Source: Chryseobacterium sp. SNU WT5
Lineage (GTDB): Bacteria; Bacteroidota; Bacteroidia; Flavobacteriales; Weeksellaceae
Assembly (NCBI RefSeq): GCF_007362475.1
Contig: NZ_CP041687.1
Location: forward strand, 1,550,001-1,614,000
Length of the DNA stretch: 64,000 nt
Direction of reading: 5' to 3'
Made by a program: the position numbers and the translations under genes. This document shows, piece after piece, positions 1 through 7,988 of the stretch; the stretch's first letter is position 1; each line of letters starts with the position of its first letter. Under the pieces are notes generated by a model that was not told the DNA's origin, made no database searches, and saw only the letters and a program-made list of their open reading frames with translations.

Positions 1-55
1 ATAAAAAATTTTTTTGTCTCTGATTTTCAACAAACTTTGTTATTATTTCATTTTT

Positions 56-1084
56 TCAAGAACGTTTTCTCAAAAACCATTCCACAAACCTTTTTATGCC
101 ATTTTGGAAATTGGTGGTTGGGTGATAACCGATTAAAGATTTTGCTTTGCTGATATCAGCATTTGTTTTTTGTACATCGCCCTGTTGCATAGGATGGTTT
201 TTTTTTGTGGATTTTTTCTGCAACTCATTTTCTACCGTTTCTACCATCTCATCTAAGGTAATCACTTCACTTTCACCCAGATTGATTATTTCATAAACTT
301 TGTGGTGAGTTTCAAGATAAATAATGGATTTTTGAATTCCAGCAATGATATCGTCAATATACGTATAATCCCTAGCTGTTGAACCATCTCCATAAAATGG
401 AATCTCTCTGTTCTCTGCGATAAGTTTCGTGAATTTGTGGATTGCTAGATCCGGTCTTTGACGTGGCCCATACACGGTAAAGAATCGCAGATGTATCATG
501 TCTATATTGTACAAATGGTGATAGACGTGTCCCATGATTTCTCCACATTTTTTTGTGGCAGCATAAGGAGAGATCGGGTTTTCAACTGGATCACTTTCTG
601 CAAAAGGAATTTTCTCATTGTTACCGTAAACACTGGAACTGGACGCGGCAATGAATTTTTGAATCTTAAATTCCTTTGCTAATTCCCAAAGATTCATCGT
701 CCCACGAATATTCACTTCTTCATATTCCAGAGGGCGCTCTATAGAAGGTCTTACACCTGCAAGTGCAGCAAGATGAATGATTAAGTCAATTTTATGCTTT
801 TGAAAAACCTTACCTAAACCCTCTTTATCTTTGATGTCCTGATAGTAAAGCTGATAATTTTTTGAAGATGTTTCGAAGATGAGTTTCTGAATATCCATTT
901 CTTTTTTATGAAAAGAAAATTCAAGTGTCTTACCAATGGACTCCAAAGTATTGGAGATTTTTATTTTATAATTATAAAAATCATCGAAATTGTCAATGTT
1001 AATGACAGAATGTCCATTTTTTAATAGATGTTCAATCAAGTGGGACCCGATAAATCCGCTTCCGCCCGTGACTAAGTAGTTCAT
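56..1084 (-). CDS. NAD-dependent epimerase/dehydratase, UDP-glucuronate 4-epimerase type
   Basis: Short-chain dehydrogenase-type nucleotide-sugar epimerase, 342 aa, the usual length for the family. The NAD-binding glycine motif GGSGFIGS lies at residues 7-14, and the catalytic pair YxxxK is Tyr174/Lys178 after a Ser-rich stretch (148-151). The HLAALAGVRPSIE stretch (about 104-116) resembles UDP-glucuronate 4-epimerases more than GalE. It probably interconverts UDP-glucuronate and UDP-galacturonate for surface polysaccharide. The exact substrate is inference. No sugar genes flank it on the right; the left side is outside the window. Confidence 0.8.
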   Translation of the reverse strand: MNYLVTGGSGFIGSHLIEHLLKNGHSVINIDNFDDFYNYKIKISNTLESIGKTLEFSFHKKEMDIQKLIFETSSKNYQLYYQDIKDKEGLGKVFQKHKIDLIIHLAALAGVRPSIERPLEYEEVNIRGTMNLWELAKEFKIQKFIAASSSSVYGNNEKIPFAESDPVENPISPYAATKKCGEIMGHVYHHLYNIDMIHLRFFTVYGPRQRPDLAIHKFTKLIAENREIPFYGDGSTARDYTYIDDIIAGIQKSIIYLETHHKVYEIINLGESEVITLDEMVETVENELQKKSTKKNHPMQQGDVQKTNADISKAKSLIGYHPTTNFQNGIKRFVEWFLRKRS

Positions 1085-1152
1085 TCCCTATGGTTTAAAG
1101 CATAAAATTCTACCGAATTATTTCGTAGTATTGCAAAGATAAATCAAAACAT

Positions 1153-1419
1153 ATGAAAAAACTGATTTTTAAGTATTCGTTATTTATTGCAGTCTTTTTC
1201 ACAATTGCGGTCTCGTGTAATAAAAGTAACGAAACTACGGTAATCGATAAAACGAAATTGAATCCGCCAACATCAGATTCATTAATCAGAAGTGACTCTA
1301 CTAACTTGACTTATGATTCTGCTACTGTTAAAACTGCTGTAGGAGTTCAGGATGAAGAGCAAAATGCGATAAAGCAGGAACAATTGGATGGTGAGAAATT
1401 ACAAGAAGACAAAAAGTAG
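1153..1419 (+). CDS. small hypothetical lipoprotein
   Basis: An 88-aa protein with a basic start, a hydrophobic stretch and a lipobox ending in Cys22 (AVSC), so it should be lipidated and membrane-anchored. The rest is polar, rich in Thr, Ser, Asp and Lys, with no recognised domain. It is transcribed away from the epimerase and followed at once by an intrinsic terminator, so it is probably a single-gene unit. Function unknown. Confidence 0.65.
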   Translation: MKKLIFKYSLFIAVFFTIAVSCNKSNETTVIDKTKLNPPTSDSLIRSDSTNLTYDSATVKTAVGVQDEEQNAIKQEQLDGEKLQEDKK

Positions 1420-1442
1420 TTCTGCACTATTATCAGCATAAA

Positions 1443-1467
1443 AAAACATCCTATTTAAGGATGTTTT
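1443..1467 (+). terminator. intrinsic terminator after the small lipoprotein gene
   Basis: A 10-bp perfect stem (AAAACATCCT / AGGATGTTTT) with a 5-nt loop, followed by a T-rich stretch. It ends just 3 nt before the -7 box of the next gene. Confidence 0.75.
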
Positions 1468-1470
1468 CTT

Positions 1471-1478
1471 TATATTTG
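1471..1478 (+). promoter_or_regulatory. -7 promoter box (TATATTTG) for the DUF2797 gene
   Basis: Matches the Bacteroidota TAnnTTTG consensus 17 nt before the ATG at 1496. The corresponding -33 region would fall inside the preceding terminator hairpin, and no clear TTG is seen there. Confidence 0.5.
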
Positions 1479-1495
1479 GCTATAAATATTTTAGC

Positions 1496-2287
1496 ATGAA
1501 ATTCGCCGGACAGATCCTGAAAATGACCACTCAAAATGCCGAACCTATTCAGTATTTTCTTAACTTATCCAACGACCTGATCAATATGAATCAATTGATC
1601 GGTAAAAATATTAAGCTGAAACATGTTGGCTACGAGTGTGTTAGTTGTGGGAATGATGAGAAGATATACCGTATGGGTTTCTGCAAAAAATGTTTTTTTG
1701 AAAGTCCCTTTGCGAGTGAATCGATTATCCGGCCAGAACTTTCTACTGCACACTTAGGAGTCGGAGAGCGAGATCTGGAAGTAGAACAGTCGATCCAGTT
1801 AAAACCGCATGTCGTTTACCTAGCTTACACAGGAGACGTAAAAGTAGGTGTTACCCGTGAATCTCAAATACCGACCCGTTGGATTGATCAGGGAGCAACC
1901 TTCGCTTTGTGTATTGCTAAAACTGAAAATCGCTACGAAGCAGGAATGATAGAAGTTGCCATGAAGGAACATCTTGCGGATAAAACCAATTGGCGTAAAA
2001 TGCTAGAAGATGATTATGAAGATGATTTGGATTTGGCTGATTTCCGGGAGAAGATTAAGAATTATTTTCCAGAGGATTTTAAAAATTTTTATAGGGATGA
2101 CGAGGAAATCGTTAGACTAGACTTTCCTTACGAAGCACCTGAAAAGATTACTTCTTTTACTTTAGATAAGAATCCTGAATTTGAAGGAGTCTTAAAAGGG
2201 ATCAAGGGACAGTATTTGTCATTTGAAGGTGGAAATTTTATCAATATTAGAGGACATGAGGGATATGTAGTGGAGATGGAATTATAA
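1496..2287 (+). CDS. DUF2797 family protein
   Basis: A 263-aa protein of the DUF2797 family, common in Bacteroidota and actinobacteria; function not established. An N-terminal Cys4 zinc-ribbon is intact (Cys48, Cys51, Cys63, Cys66). The stretch at about 106-134 has the pattern VYLA...KVGVT...R, followed by a conserved Glu near 148-153, which resembles the GIY-YIG nuclease core. It has its own promoter box and is followed by an AsmA-like gene 60 nt downstream. The GIY-YIG resemblance is my reading of the pattern, not a computed match. Confidence 0.75.
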   Translation: MKFAGQILKMTTQNAEPIQYFLNLSNDLINMNQLIGKNIKLKHVGYECVSCGNDEKIYRMGFCKKCFFESPFASESIIRPELSTAHLGVGERDLEVEQSIQLKPHVVYLAYTGDVKVGVTRESQIPTRWIDQGATFALCIAKTENRYEAGMIEVAMKEHLADKTNWRKMLEDDYEDDLDLADFREKIKNYFPEDFKNFYRDDEEIVRLDFPYEAPEKITSFTLDKNPEFEGVLKGIKGQYLSFEGGNFINIRGHEGYVVEMEL

Positions 2288-2347
2288 ATTATAGTTATAA
2301 AGGAGTTCTAAACCATTATTGGCACAAAATTAATACGTCTTAAAAGA

Positions 2348-5020
2348 ATGAAAAATAAGAAAATTAAGATTTTTTCCGTTGTTTTTGGGATTTTGCTACT
2401 GCTTTTTCTCGTGGTTCATTTTGGAGTTAACTTTTGGCTAAAACGGAACCTTCCGGATTACATTAAAAATAATTCTGATTACATCGTCACCTACAAAACA
2501 CTGGATGTTGATTTTGGGACTGGAAATATTTTTGCGACAGGAATTACTGTTAATAATCAAAATCCAGATAATACGGATAAATTAGGATTGCAGGGAACTA
2601 TAGATACTTTAAGGATTTCAAGAGTAGGAATTTATGATTTGTTGTTTAATAAAAGGATATCAACTAGTCGTGTTTCACTTAATAATCCTACGCTGAATAT
2701 CAATTTACCGAAACCAGCTAATGATAAAACTAAAAAGAAGCGAAAGCCAGTTGAAGTTAATAATATAAATATTTCTAACGCTAATATTCAGATATTTAAA
2801 CATACTAAACAAAAATACCTATCTGTAAAAGAGTTAGATCTTTCCGTGAACGGTCTGGAGTTTACTGAAAGCTCCGAGGTCGATTATTTACCGTTTGTTT
2901 TTGATAAATACGATCTTAAAGCGGAGAACTTCTATTTCCGTCCAGACAATGTCTATGCTTTTACTGCAGAATCGATCACGACCAATGATGGACAGATGAG
3001 TATAAAAGACTTTGCGATGAATCCACTCTTATCGTATACCAATTTCTTGAAATATTATCCTAAAAAACGTAATCTCTTTGATGTGAAAGCTTCTGAGATG
3101 AGTTTTAAAGATATCAATATAAAAGGAGAGAAGCTTTCGCTGAGTAATGTTAGATTTGAAAATCCTTGGATTACAATGTTTACTACAGATGTGAAATCTA
3201 ATGAAAAGAAGAAAAGCTTTACCTACGATGTCAGTCTGGAAAACTTACTTCTTAATAATGCAAAAATAGACATTCGAAAAGGGGCACAAAGACCATTGTT
3301 TGCCGCGGAAAATTTAACGATGCAGATTACACGGCTTTTCATGAATGATGAAACTGCAAAAGGAAATATTCCCTTTAAGTATGAAAACTTTGATATAAAA
3401 GGTAAAAACATCAATTATGTGACTGCCAGTCAGAATGTAAAAGTTGCCAGTATTGCGGTAAAACCTAAATCTGCAGATTTATTGAATATCTCTGTGAAGC
3501 CAACTTCTATTTATCCGGACAAAACAAGTTTAGATCTCACTGCAAAACAGGTTAACATCAAGGCGGACCACTGGGAATTTATCAAAAACAAATTGAAACT
3601 GGATGTTCAAAAGGTTTTGGTAAATCAATTAAATGGAACGGTCCTGACTGCTAAAACCCCGCAGAATAAGAAACCTGCTTTTGACGGGATCCAATTTCCT
3701 CTGACTGTTAAAAGGGTAGAGTTGAAAAATTCCAATTTGGTTATCGACAGTAAGAATCAACCATTAGTGTTGAAGGATCTGAACGCATCTATGCAACAAA
3801 TTGAAATGGATGAGCAAACTATTAAAGATGCAATCCCATTTAAAACTGGTCAGTATAATTTAACCACAAGAAACTTTAATTATAAAACCAAATTTTATAA
3901 TTTATCAGCTTCCCTTTTAAAGTTGAATAAAAGTAGCGCTCAGATTATGAACTTTGCTATGAAACCTACGGTCTCGAGAACGCAGTTTATCAAAATGATT
4001 CCTACAGAAAAAGATTTGTATGATCTAAAGGTGAATCAGATCACAGCCAATGGGAAATGGGATTTAGTTTCAAACAACAAATATTTGGATGTTCAGAATG
4101 TTACGCTAAATAATGTAAGTGCGGATATTTTCCGAAGTAAGATCCCTAACGATGATCTTACGAAAAAACCAATGTATTCTGAATTGTTGAGATCGATAAA
4201 ATTCCCGGTGTTCGTGCAGAATTTAGACATTAGAAATTCACTTTTGGTTTATGAAGAAGATACTAAGAAAAGTGATGGTCCCGGAAAATTGGTATTTAGT
4301 GATTTTAATCTTAACGTAAAAAACTTGAATTCGGGTAAAATGAAAGGGAAACCAACTCAAATTCCTATTTCGATTCAGTGCCGGTTTATGACTGCATCTC
4401 CAATGAAGGTGAAGTGGAGTTTCGATACTTTAAATAAAAATGATGACTTTGCAATTTCGGGAAACATCGCAGATTTACCAGCTACCAGAATTAATCTTTT
4501 TATTGAACCTTATTTAAAGATAAGGGCTGCTGGTCTAATTTCGGACTTGATTTTCAATTTTAGAGGGAATAAAGCTGGTTTAAATGGAAGTCTTAAGATG
4601 AAACATGAAAACCTGAAAATATCGGTTTTAAAAAGGACGGGGGAAAAGGATAAAATACTTTCTGCAATTGCCAATATTTTTGTCAGGACAGATTCTGGGA
4701 ATTACCCGGAATCCGTAGAAGTTAAAGATGTTGAACGGGATAATACAAAATCATTCTTCAACTTATTCTGGCGTGGAATAGAACAGGGTTTAAAGAAAAC
4801 CTTAATTGGTGAGAAAGCTCCAAAAGCAGAAGAATCCATTAAAAAGACGGTAGAAAATACAAAATCTGCTTTGGAGCAAAATAAAAAAGATTTGCAGGAA
4901 ACTAAACTTGAAATAAAAGAGAAAGTTGAAAAAGTAAAAGAGAAAGTCCAGGAAAAGAAAGAGGTTGTAAAAAAGAAAGGCATATTTAATAATCTCTTCA
5001 AGAAAAAATCCGAAAATTAA
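2348..5020 (+). CDS. large AsmA-like/DUF748-type membrane-anchored protein
   Basis: An 890-aa protein with one N-terminal membrane segment (about residues 9-28) and a long region rich in beta-strands, as in the AsmA/TamB-like proteins that span the periplasm and are linked to lipid transport and outer membrane integrity. Related blocks recur: FAMNP...NLFDV near 222 and FAMKP...DLYDL near 536, with a weaker third copy near 369. The last 70 residues are a Lys/Glu-rich, probably coiled-coil tail. A terminator hairpin overlaps the stop codon. The AsmA-like role is inference from the architecture. Confidence 0.6.
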   Translation: MKNKKIKIFSVVFGILLLLFLVVHFGVNFWLKRNLPDYIKNNSDYIVTYKTLDVDFGTGNIFATGITVNNQNPDNTDKLGLQGTIDTLRISRVGIYDLLFNKRISTSRVSLNNPTLNINLPKPANDKTKKKRKPVEVNNINISNANIQIFKHTKQKYLSVKELDLSVNGLEFTESSEVDYLPFVFDKYDLKAENFYFRPDNVYAFTAESITTNDGQMSIKDFAMNPLLSYTNFLKYYPKKRNLFDVKASEMSFKDINIKGEKLSLSNVRFENPWITMFTTDVKSNEKKKSFTYDVSLENLLLNNAKIDIRKGAQRPLFAAENLTMQITRLFMNDETAKGNIPFKYENFDIKGKNINYVTASQNVKVASIAVKPKSADLLNISVKPTSIYPDKTSLDLTAKQVNIKADHWEFIKNKLKLDVQKVLVNQLNGTVLTAKTPQNKKPAFDGIQFPLTVKRVELKNSNLVIDSKNQPLVLKDLNASMQQIEMDEQTIKDAIPFKTGQYNLTTRNFNYKTKFYNLSASLLKLNKSSAQIMNFAMKPTVSRTQFIKMIPTEKDLYDLKVNQITANGKWDLVSNNKYLDVQNVTLNNVSADIFRSKIPNDDLTKKPMYSELLRSIKFPVFVQNLDIRNSLLVYEEDTKKSDGPGKLVFSDFNLNVKNLNSGKMKGKPTQIPISIQCRFMTASPMKVKWSFDTLNKNDDFAISGNIADLPATRINLFIEPYLKIRAAGLISDLIFNFRGNKAGLNGSLKMKHENLKISVLKRTGEKDKILSAIANIFVRTDSGNYPESVEVKDVERDNTKSFFNLFWRGIEQGLKKTLIGEKAPKAEESIKKTVENTKSALEQNKKDLQETKLEIKEKVEKVKEKVQEKKEVVKKKGIFNNLFKKKSEN

Positions 5021-5030
5021 TTTCGGATTT
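5006..5030. terminator. bidirectional terminator overlapping the AsmA-like stop codon
   Basis: A 10-bp stem (AAATCCGAAA / TTTCGGATTT) with a 5-nt loop that contains most of the stop codon. A-rich on the left and T-rich on the right, so it can serve both convergent genes. Confidence 0.7.
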
Positions 5031-5035
5031 TATTT

Positions 5036-5377
5036 TTAGTCGAAGTCCCATTCGGGTTTCTCTTGCACAGGTATTTCACGTATAAAATTATCAAATTCTT
5101 CACCGGTATGATTACTTTCGCCACCGTAAGTATCAAGTATTGTTGAAAGTTGACCTTCTTTATCTTCTAATAAATAAAGTACTGCATTATCATCAGGGTT
5201 GCTATCGCCTTCGAAACGATAAGACTTTATGATGCATAGATCTGATGGTTGATAGGTCTTCTCATCTTCCCCCAAAATCATTTGCTTTTGGTCGTTCATG
5301 CAGATTTCTTTGGTAATTCCTCGTTGAACTAATATGTTCAGCACTTGTGAAAGTGTCTTTAAATTATGGTTTGACAT
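5036..5377 (-). CDS. small conserved Bacteroidota protein
   Basis: A 113-aa soluble acidic protein. It resembles a small family in Flavobacteriia with the pattern SYRFEGxSNPDD near the middle. Members are sometimes labelled phosphoribosylpyrophosphate synthetase, for which nothing in this sequence (no PRPP loop) gives support. No signal peptide or membrane segment. Convergent with the AsmA-like gene; upstream lies the decayed stretch. Function unknown. Confidence 0.7.
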   Translation of the reverse strand: MSNHNLKTLSQVLNILVQRGITKEICMNDQKQMILGEDEKTYQPSDLCIIKSYRFEGDSNPDDNAVLYLLEDKEGQLSTILDTYGGESNHTGEEFDNFIREIPVQEKPEWDFD

Positions 5378-5588
5378 GATCTTGTATTTGTTGTAGTGGT
5401 AACAAAAAAAGGACCATGAAGGAAATTGAGTGGTTTAAAAGGATTTTTATCGAAATTTCTTTTTTTTAAAAAGGGAAATCATGGGTCGCTGCATCACAAC
5501 CCTTTTCGGTCATCAAAAGAATACTTCATATCTGATAAGTGCGGATTTATCAGAATTGCTTCGAGATTTTTTATAAAGAAAAACGCGG

Positions 5589-5790
5589 CTACAGGAATTG
5601 AAAGCAACTCACAAAAGTTTTTGCTGTTTCAAAGACAGAACCTTTGTTGAGAATATTTAGAACTTTCTCAAATTCCTTATCTGAAAAAACAATTTTGTTA
5701 TAGTTCTCCAGTTGGATTTAAGGTTGGCTAAAAGTGCTTTCTCATCAGTAATAGTCACAGGTTTATAACCTGTTCTGATTGTTTGGACAT
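5589..5790 (-). pseudogene. remnant of a type I restriction enzyme R subunit (hsdR) N-terminus
   Basis: Reading the minus strand from ATG at 5790, three frames together give a recognisable HsdR start: MSKQSEQV, then (shifted frame) VTITDEKALLANLKS, then (another shift, one base missing) LENYNKIVFSDKEFEKV followed by LNILNKGSVFETAK and a stop at 5589. Intact HsdR proteins carry a continuous version of this start and run on for about 1000 residues; here nothing follows. From 5378 to 5588 I see no coding remnant I can name. The family assignment is from memory of the conserved N-terminus. Confidence 0.55.
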
Positions 5791-5796
5791 TATTTC

Positions 5797-6306
5797 TTAA
5801 TAATCTTTTTTATCAACAACATCAATGTACCACGACGTTCTCTTCTTGCCACGGTTATCCATTTCTACTATTTTTATGAATTCAATAATATCGTCATCTT
5901 TCATAAAGACTTCTAGAAAATAGTCCTCTCTTTTAACTTGCTTAATTAGTTTTCCACCGTATTGTTTTAATTCTGCTATAAATCCTAAAAGTTGCTTGTC
6001 AGAATGTACGTACAGCATAACTCTATTAGAATTTCTGCGTTTAGACGAAAATATAAAAAGGTTTTCTTCACCCGATTTTAGATCTGAAGAAGGATTATGT
6101 ATATAACCTTTCACTTTCTCGGAATTATCCGTTTCCTCTTCACCAGAAAAGTATTTCCAATTTTCGGCTTCTAAATAATCCTCCACATCTTTATCTTTAC
6201 TTGTCCTCAAAATCATAAGCATCGACATACTCATAACCGAATAATCAGTTTGTCCAAATCCCCAACTGAAAGAGGATAACAATACAATCAGTAAAATTTT
6301 CTTCAT
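5797..6306 (-). CDS. hypothetical exported protein
   Basis: A 169-aa protein with a typical signal peptide (basic start, hydrophobic core, probable cleavage after GFGQ near residue 19). The mature part is charged, with a Met-rich stretch just after the signal, and matches no family I recognise. The stop lies 7 nt from the hsdR remnant, and a frameshifted lipoprotein gene precedes it by about 20 nt, so the two may once have formed an operon. Function unknown. Confidence 0.6.
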   Translation of the reverse strand: MKKILLIVLLSSFSWGFGQTDYSVMSMSMLMILRTSKDKDVEDYLEAENWKYFSGEEETDNSEKVKGYIHNPSSDLKSGEENLFIFSSKRRNSNRVMLYVHSDKQLLGFIAELKQYGGKLIKQVKREDYFLEVFMKDDDIIEFIKIVEMDNRGKKRTSWYIDVVDKKDY

Positions 6307-6324
6307 CTTTTTTTTATTTTCTGT

Positions 6325-6502
6325 TTAATATTTTAAATCAGAGTGATTTAAATCCGGAATAGTAGAAGTACCTGCTAATTTTATTATTTTATTTTTAATA
6401 TCCAAAAAACTCCATTGGCTCTTTAAGTCCTTGAGTACCCTTAGATTCTTGACAGGAGATAAGAAGTGTAAAAAAGATTAAAAGAATAGAGATTTTATTC
6501 AT
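6325..6502 (-). pseudogene. small lipoprotein gene, probably frameshifted
   Basis: From ATG at 6502 the minus strand encodes a lipoprotein signal (MNKISILLIFFTLLISC, lipobox LISC) and stops after 35 aa at 6395. A one-base shift near the GLK codons opens a second frame (SQWSFLDIKNKIIKLAG...) that runs to a stop at 6325, giving about 59 aa in total. A TATATTTG box sits 24 nt upstream of the ATG. It is either a tiny intact lipoprotein or, more likely, a gene broken by a single indel. Confidence 0.4.
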
Positions 6503-6526
6503 CTAAAGTTCATTACTGATGTGCTG

Positions 6527-6534
6527 ACCAAATA
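6527..6534 (-). promoter_or_regulatory. -7 promoter box (TATATTTG) for the small lipoprotein gene
   Basis: Consensus TAnnTTTG on the minus strand, 24 nt from the ATG at 6502. No TTG is visible at the -33 distance, so this is a half-supported promoter. Confidence 0.35.
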
Positions 6535-6675
6535 TAGGAATATTTGACTTACATCTTTAAAAAAAGTCTTGATTAATAGAAGGGAAACTGATTATGGAAA
6601 ACATAAATCTTGTAAATTTGACAATAATCTGACAGAAGTTGATTCACTTGAAGCAATTAAACTCCAAAATTAGGT

Positions 6676-7035
6676 ATGTATTACTATATTTCAAACAACC
6701 TTACTAAGAAAGAAATAAAGGATTCCTTTGGTGTTGAGTATAATGCTCCAGACTTAAAAGGATCTGGTTTTCTCAATGGCTTCTCTTTTCCCCAAACACT
6801 AATCATTATGGATGAAAATCCTGATGAAGCAATACCGGGAGATTGGGATCTAAAACTTTTTTGGGCTAAGAACAGAGATATTCAGAAGATGACTTTGAAT
6901 GCGAGAATTGGTACTCTGACTGGAAAACCCAGTTTTAAAAACTCAGTCTCTAATAGATGTTTAGTTTTTGTAACCCCCGCTGCCGCGCGAATCCTTTCGT
7001 GTGGTCATATAAAAGGGTATGCCATTTATCATTAA
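6676..7035 (+). pseudogene. truncated SRAP (YedK/HMCES-like) gene without its catalytic cysteine
   Basis: The first 98 residues match the SOS response-associated peptidase family, which crosslinks to abasic sites in single-stranded DNA through Cys2. Family features are visible: a short YYxS start, SGFLNGFSFP (30-39), FWAKNRDIQKMTLNAR (62-77) with Asn75 kept, and KPSFKNSVSNRCLV. Cys2 is Tyr (TGT to TAT would be one transition). After residue 98 the sequence leaves the family, so the catalytic Glu of the GFYEW segment and the active-site His are missing. Usual length is about 220-250 aa. A dead gene or a remnant. Confidence 0.65.
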
Positions 7036-7077
7036 TAAAGATTGTCTATAAATTTAGCGAGAAGATTTTAAAAAGAA

Positions 7078-7109
7078 AAACGCTGCTAATCACATGATTA
7101 ACAGCGTTT
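7078..7109 (-). terminator. terminator of the tRNA operon
   Basis: Outer stem AAACGCTG / CAGCGTTT with an inner stem TAATCA / TGATTA, followed on the minus strand by a T-rich run. It starts 3 nt after the last tRNA. Confidence 0.75.
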
Positions 7110-7111
7110 AG

Positions 7112-7195
7112 TACCTCGGACGGGACTTGAACCCGTACATCCTTACGGACACAGGATTTTAAGTCCTGCGTGTCTACCAATTCCACCACCAAGGC
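7112..7195 (-). tRNA. tRNA-Leu (anticodon UAA)
   Basis: An 84-nt cloverleaf with a long variable arm, as in class II tRNAs. The anticodon loop contains TAA between stem halves GGACT/AATCC. The T arm GGGTTCAAGTCCC and the acceptor stem GCCTTGG / CCGAGGT (G-U at the first pair) are clear. CCA is not encoded. Last gene of a three-tRNA operon. Confidence 0.93.
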
Positions 7196-7204
7196 AAAGT
7201 GGAG

Positions 7205-7277
<73 letters not shown>

Positions 7278-7314
7278 GTATGTTTTTTTTTAATAAAAAA
7301 CACTTCTAAAAAAG

Positions 7315-7396
7315 TGCGGATGAAGGGACTCGAACCCCCACGCCTCACAGCACCAGATCCTAAGTCTGGCATGGCTACCAATTACATCACATCCGC
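7315..7396 (-). tRNA. tRNA-Leu (anticodon UAG)
   Basis: An 82-nt class II cloverleaf with acceptor GCGGATG / CATCCGC, anticodon stem CCAGA / TCTGG around CTTAGGA (anticodon TAG), a long variable arm and T arm GGGTTCGAGTCCC. First gene of the three-tRNA operon. Confidence 0.94.
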
Positions 7397-7555
7397 GAAT
7401 GAACACTGTTCTTTTTTTGATGAGTGCAAATATAAATACTTTTTTCCTTCTAAACCAACTATTTTTTTTAAAATTTTAAATTTATCGAAAATAGACCCAG
7501 AACTTTCTTTTTATCTTCATTTTTATTACTTTTACCCCATTAACGAATTTACAAC

Positions 7556-7933
7556 ATGGAATTACAAGGAACAGTAAAGAAAATATCTGAAGTTCAGACA
7601 TTTGCAAGCGGATTTCAAAAGAGAGAAATGGTCCTAATGACCGAAGAGCAGTATCCACAACCTATTAATATTGAATTTTTACAGGAAAAAGGAGATTTAC
7701 TAAATCCACTTAAAGAAGGAGATAAAGTGAAAGTTTCTATCAATTTAAGAGGTAGAGAGTGGACTTCACCCCAAGGAGAAGTGAAATATTTCAACTCAAT
7801 TACGGGGTGGAGAGTAGATAATTTAGGTTCAGGAGGATTCGAGCCTACTGAAGCAGCGCCAGCAAGTTCGGCAGCAGCGCCAGCACAAGGTGCTAATGTT
7901 TTTGAAGAGGACGAAGATGATTTGCCTTTCTAA
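7556..7933 (+). CDS. DUF3127 protein with an SSB-like acidic C-terminal tip
   Basis: A 125-aa protein. The first 90 residues are the DUF3127 domain (about 3-90), seen in Bacteroidota and, by its strand pattern, likely an OB-type fold. An Ala/Pro-rich flexible linker (about 97-112) leads to the last eight residues EDEDDLPF, which copy the C-terminal tip of single-strand DNA-binding protein (DDDIPF), the docking site for many DNA repair partners. This suggests a role at single-stranded DNA, but that is inference. It stands alone, ended by its own terminator. Confidence 0.8.
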   Translation: MELQGTVKKISEVQTFASGFQKREMVLMTEEQYPQPINIEFLQEKGDLLNPLKEGDKVKVSINLRGREWTSPQGEVKYFNSITGWRVDNLGSGGFEPTEAAPASSAAAPAQGANVFEEDEDDLPF

Positions 7934-7954
7934 ATATTAAATTTTAAATATTAT

Positions 7955-7979
7955 AAATCCTGCTCATTCAGCAGGATTT
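7955..7979 (+). terminator. intrinsic terminator after the DUF3127 gene
   Basis: Perfect 9-bp stem AAATCCTGC / GCAGGATTT with a 7-nt loop, followed by AATTTT, 9 nt before the aat start. Confidence 0.7.
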
Positions 7980-7988
7980 AATTTTCTG

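Noticed and set aside
4702-5001. 99-aa minus-strand frame under the AsmA-like tail
   Set aside because: It mirrors a Lys/Glu-rich coding sequence, which gives a Phe/Ser-rich antisense frame by composition.
5426-5650. A 74-aa plus-strand frame in the decayed interval
   Set aside because: No family resemblance, and it runs opposite to the hsdR remnant; more likely chance.
7112-7195. tRNA-Leu as an integration (att) site for the decay island
   Set aside because: A terminator hairpin follows the tRNA within 3 nt and I found no second copy of the tRNA 3' end at the other side of the island, nor an integrase.
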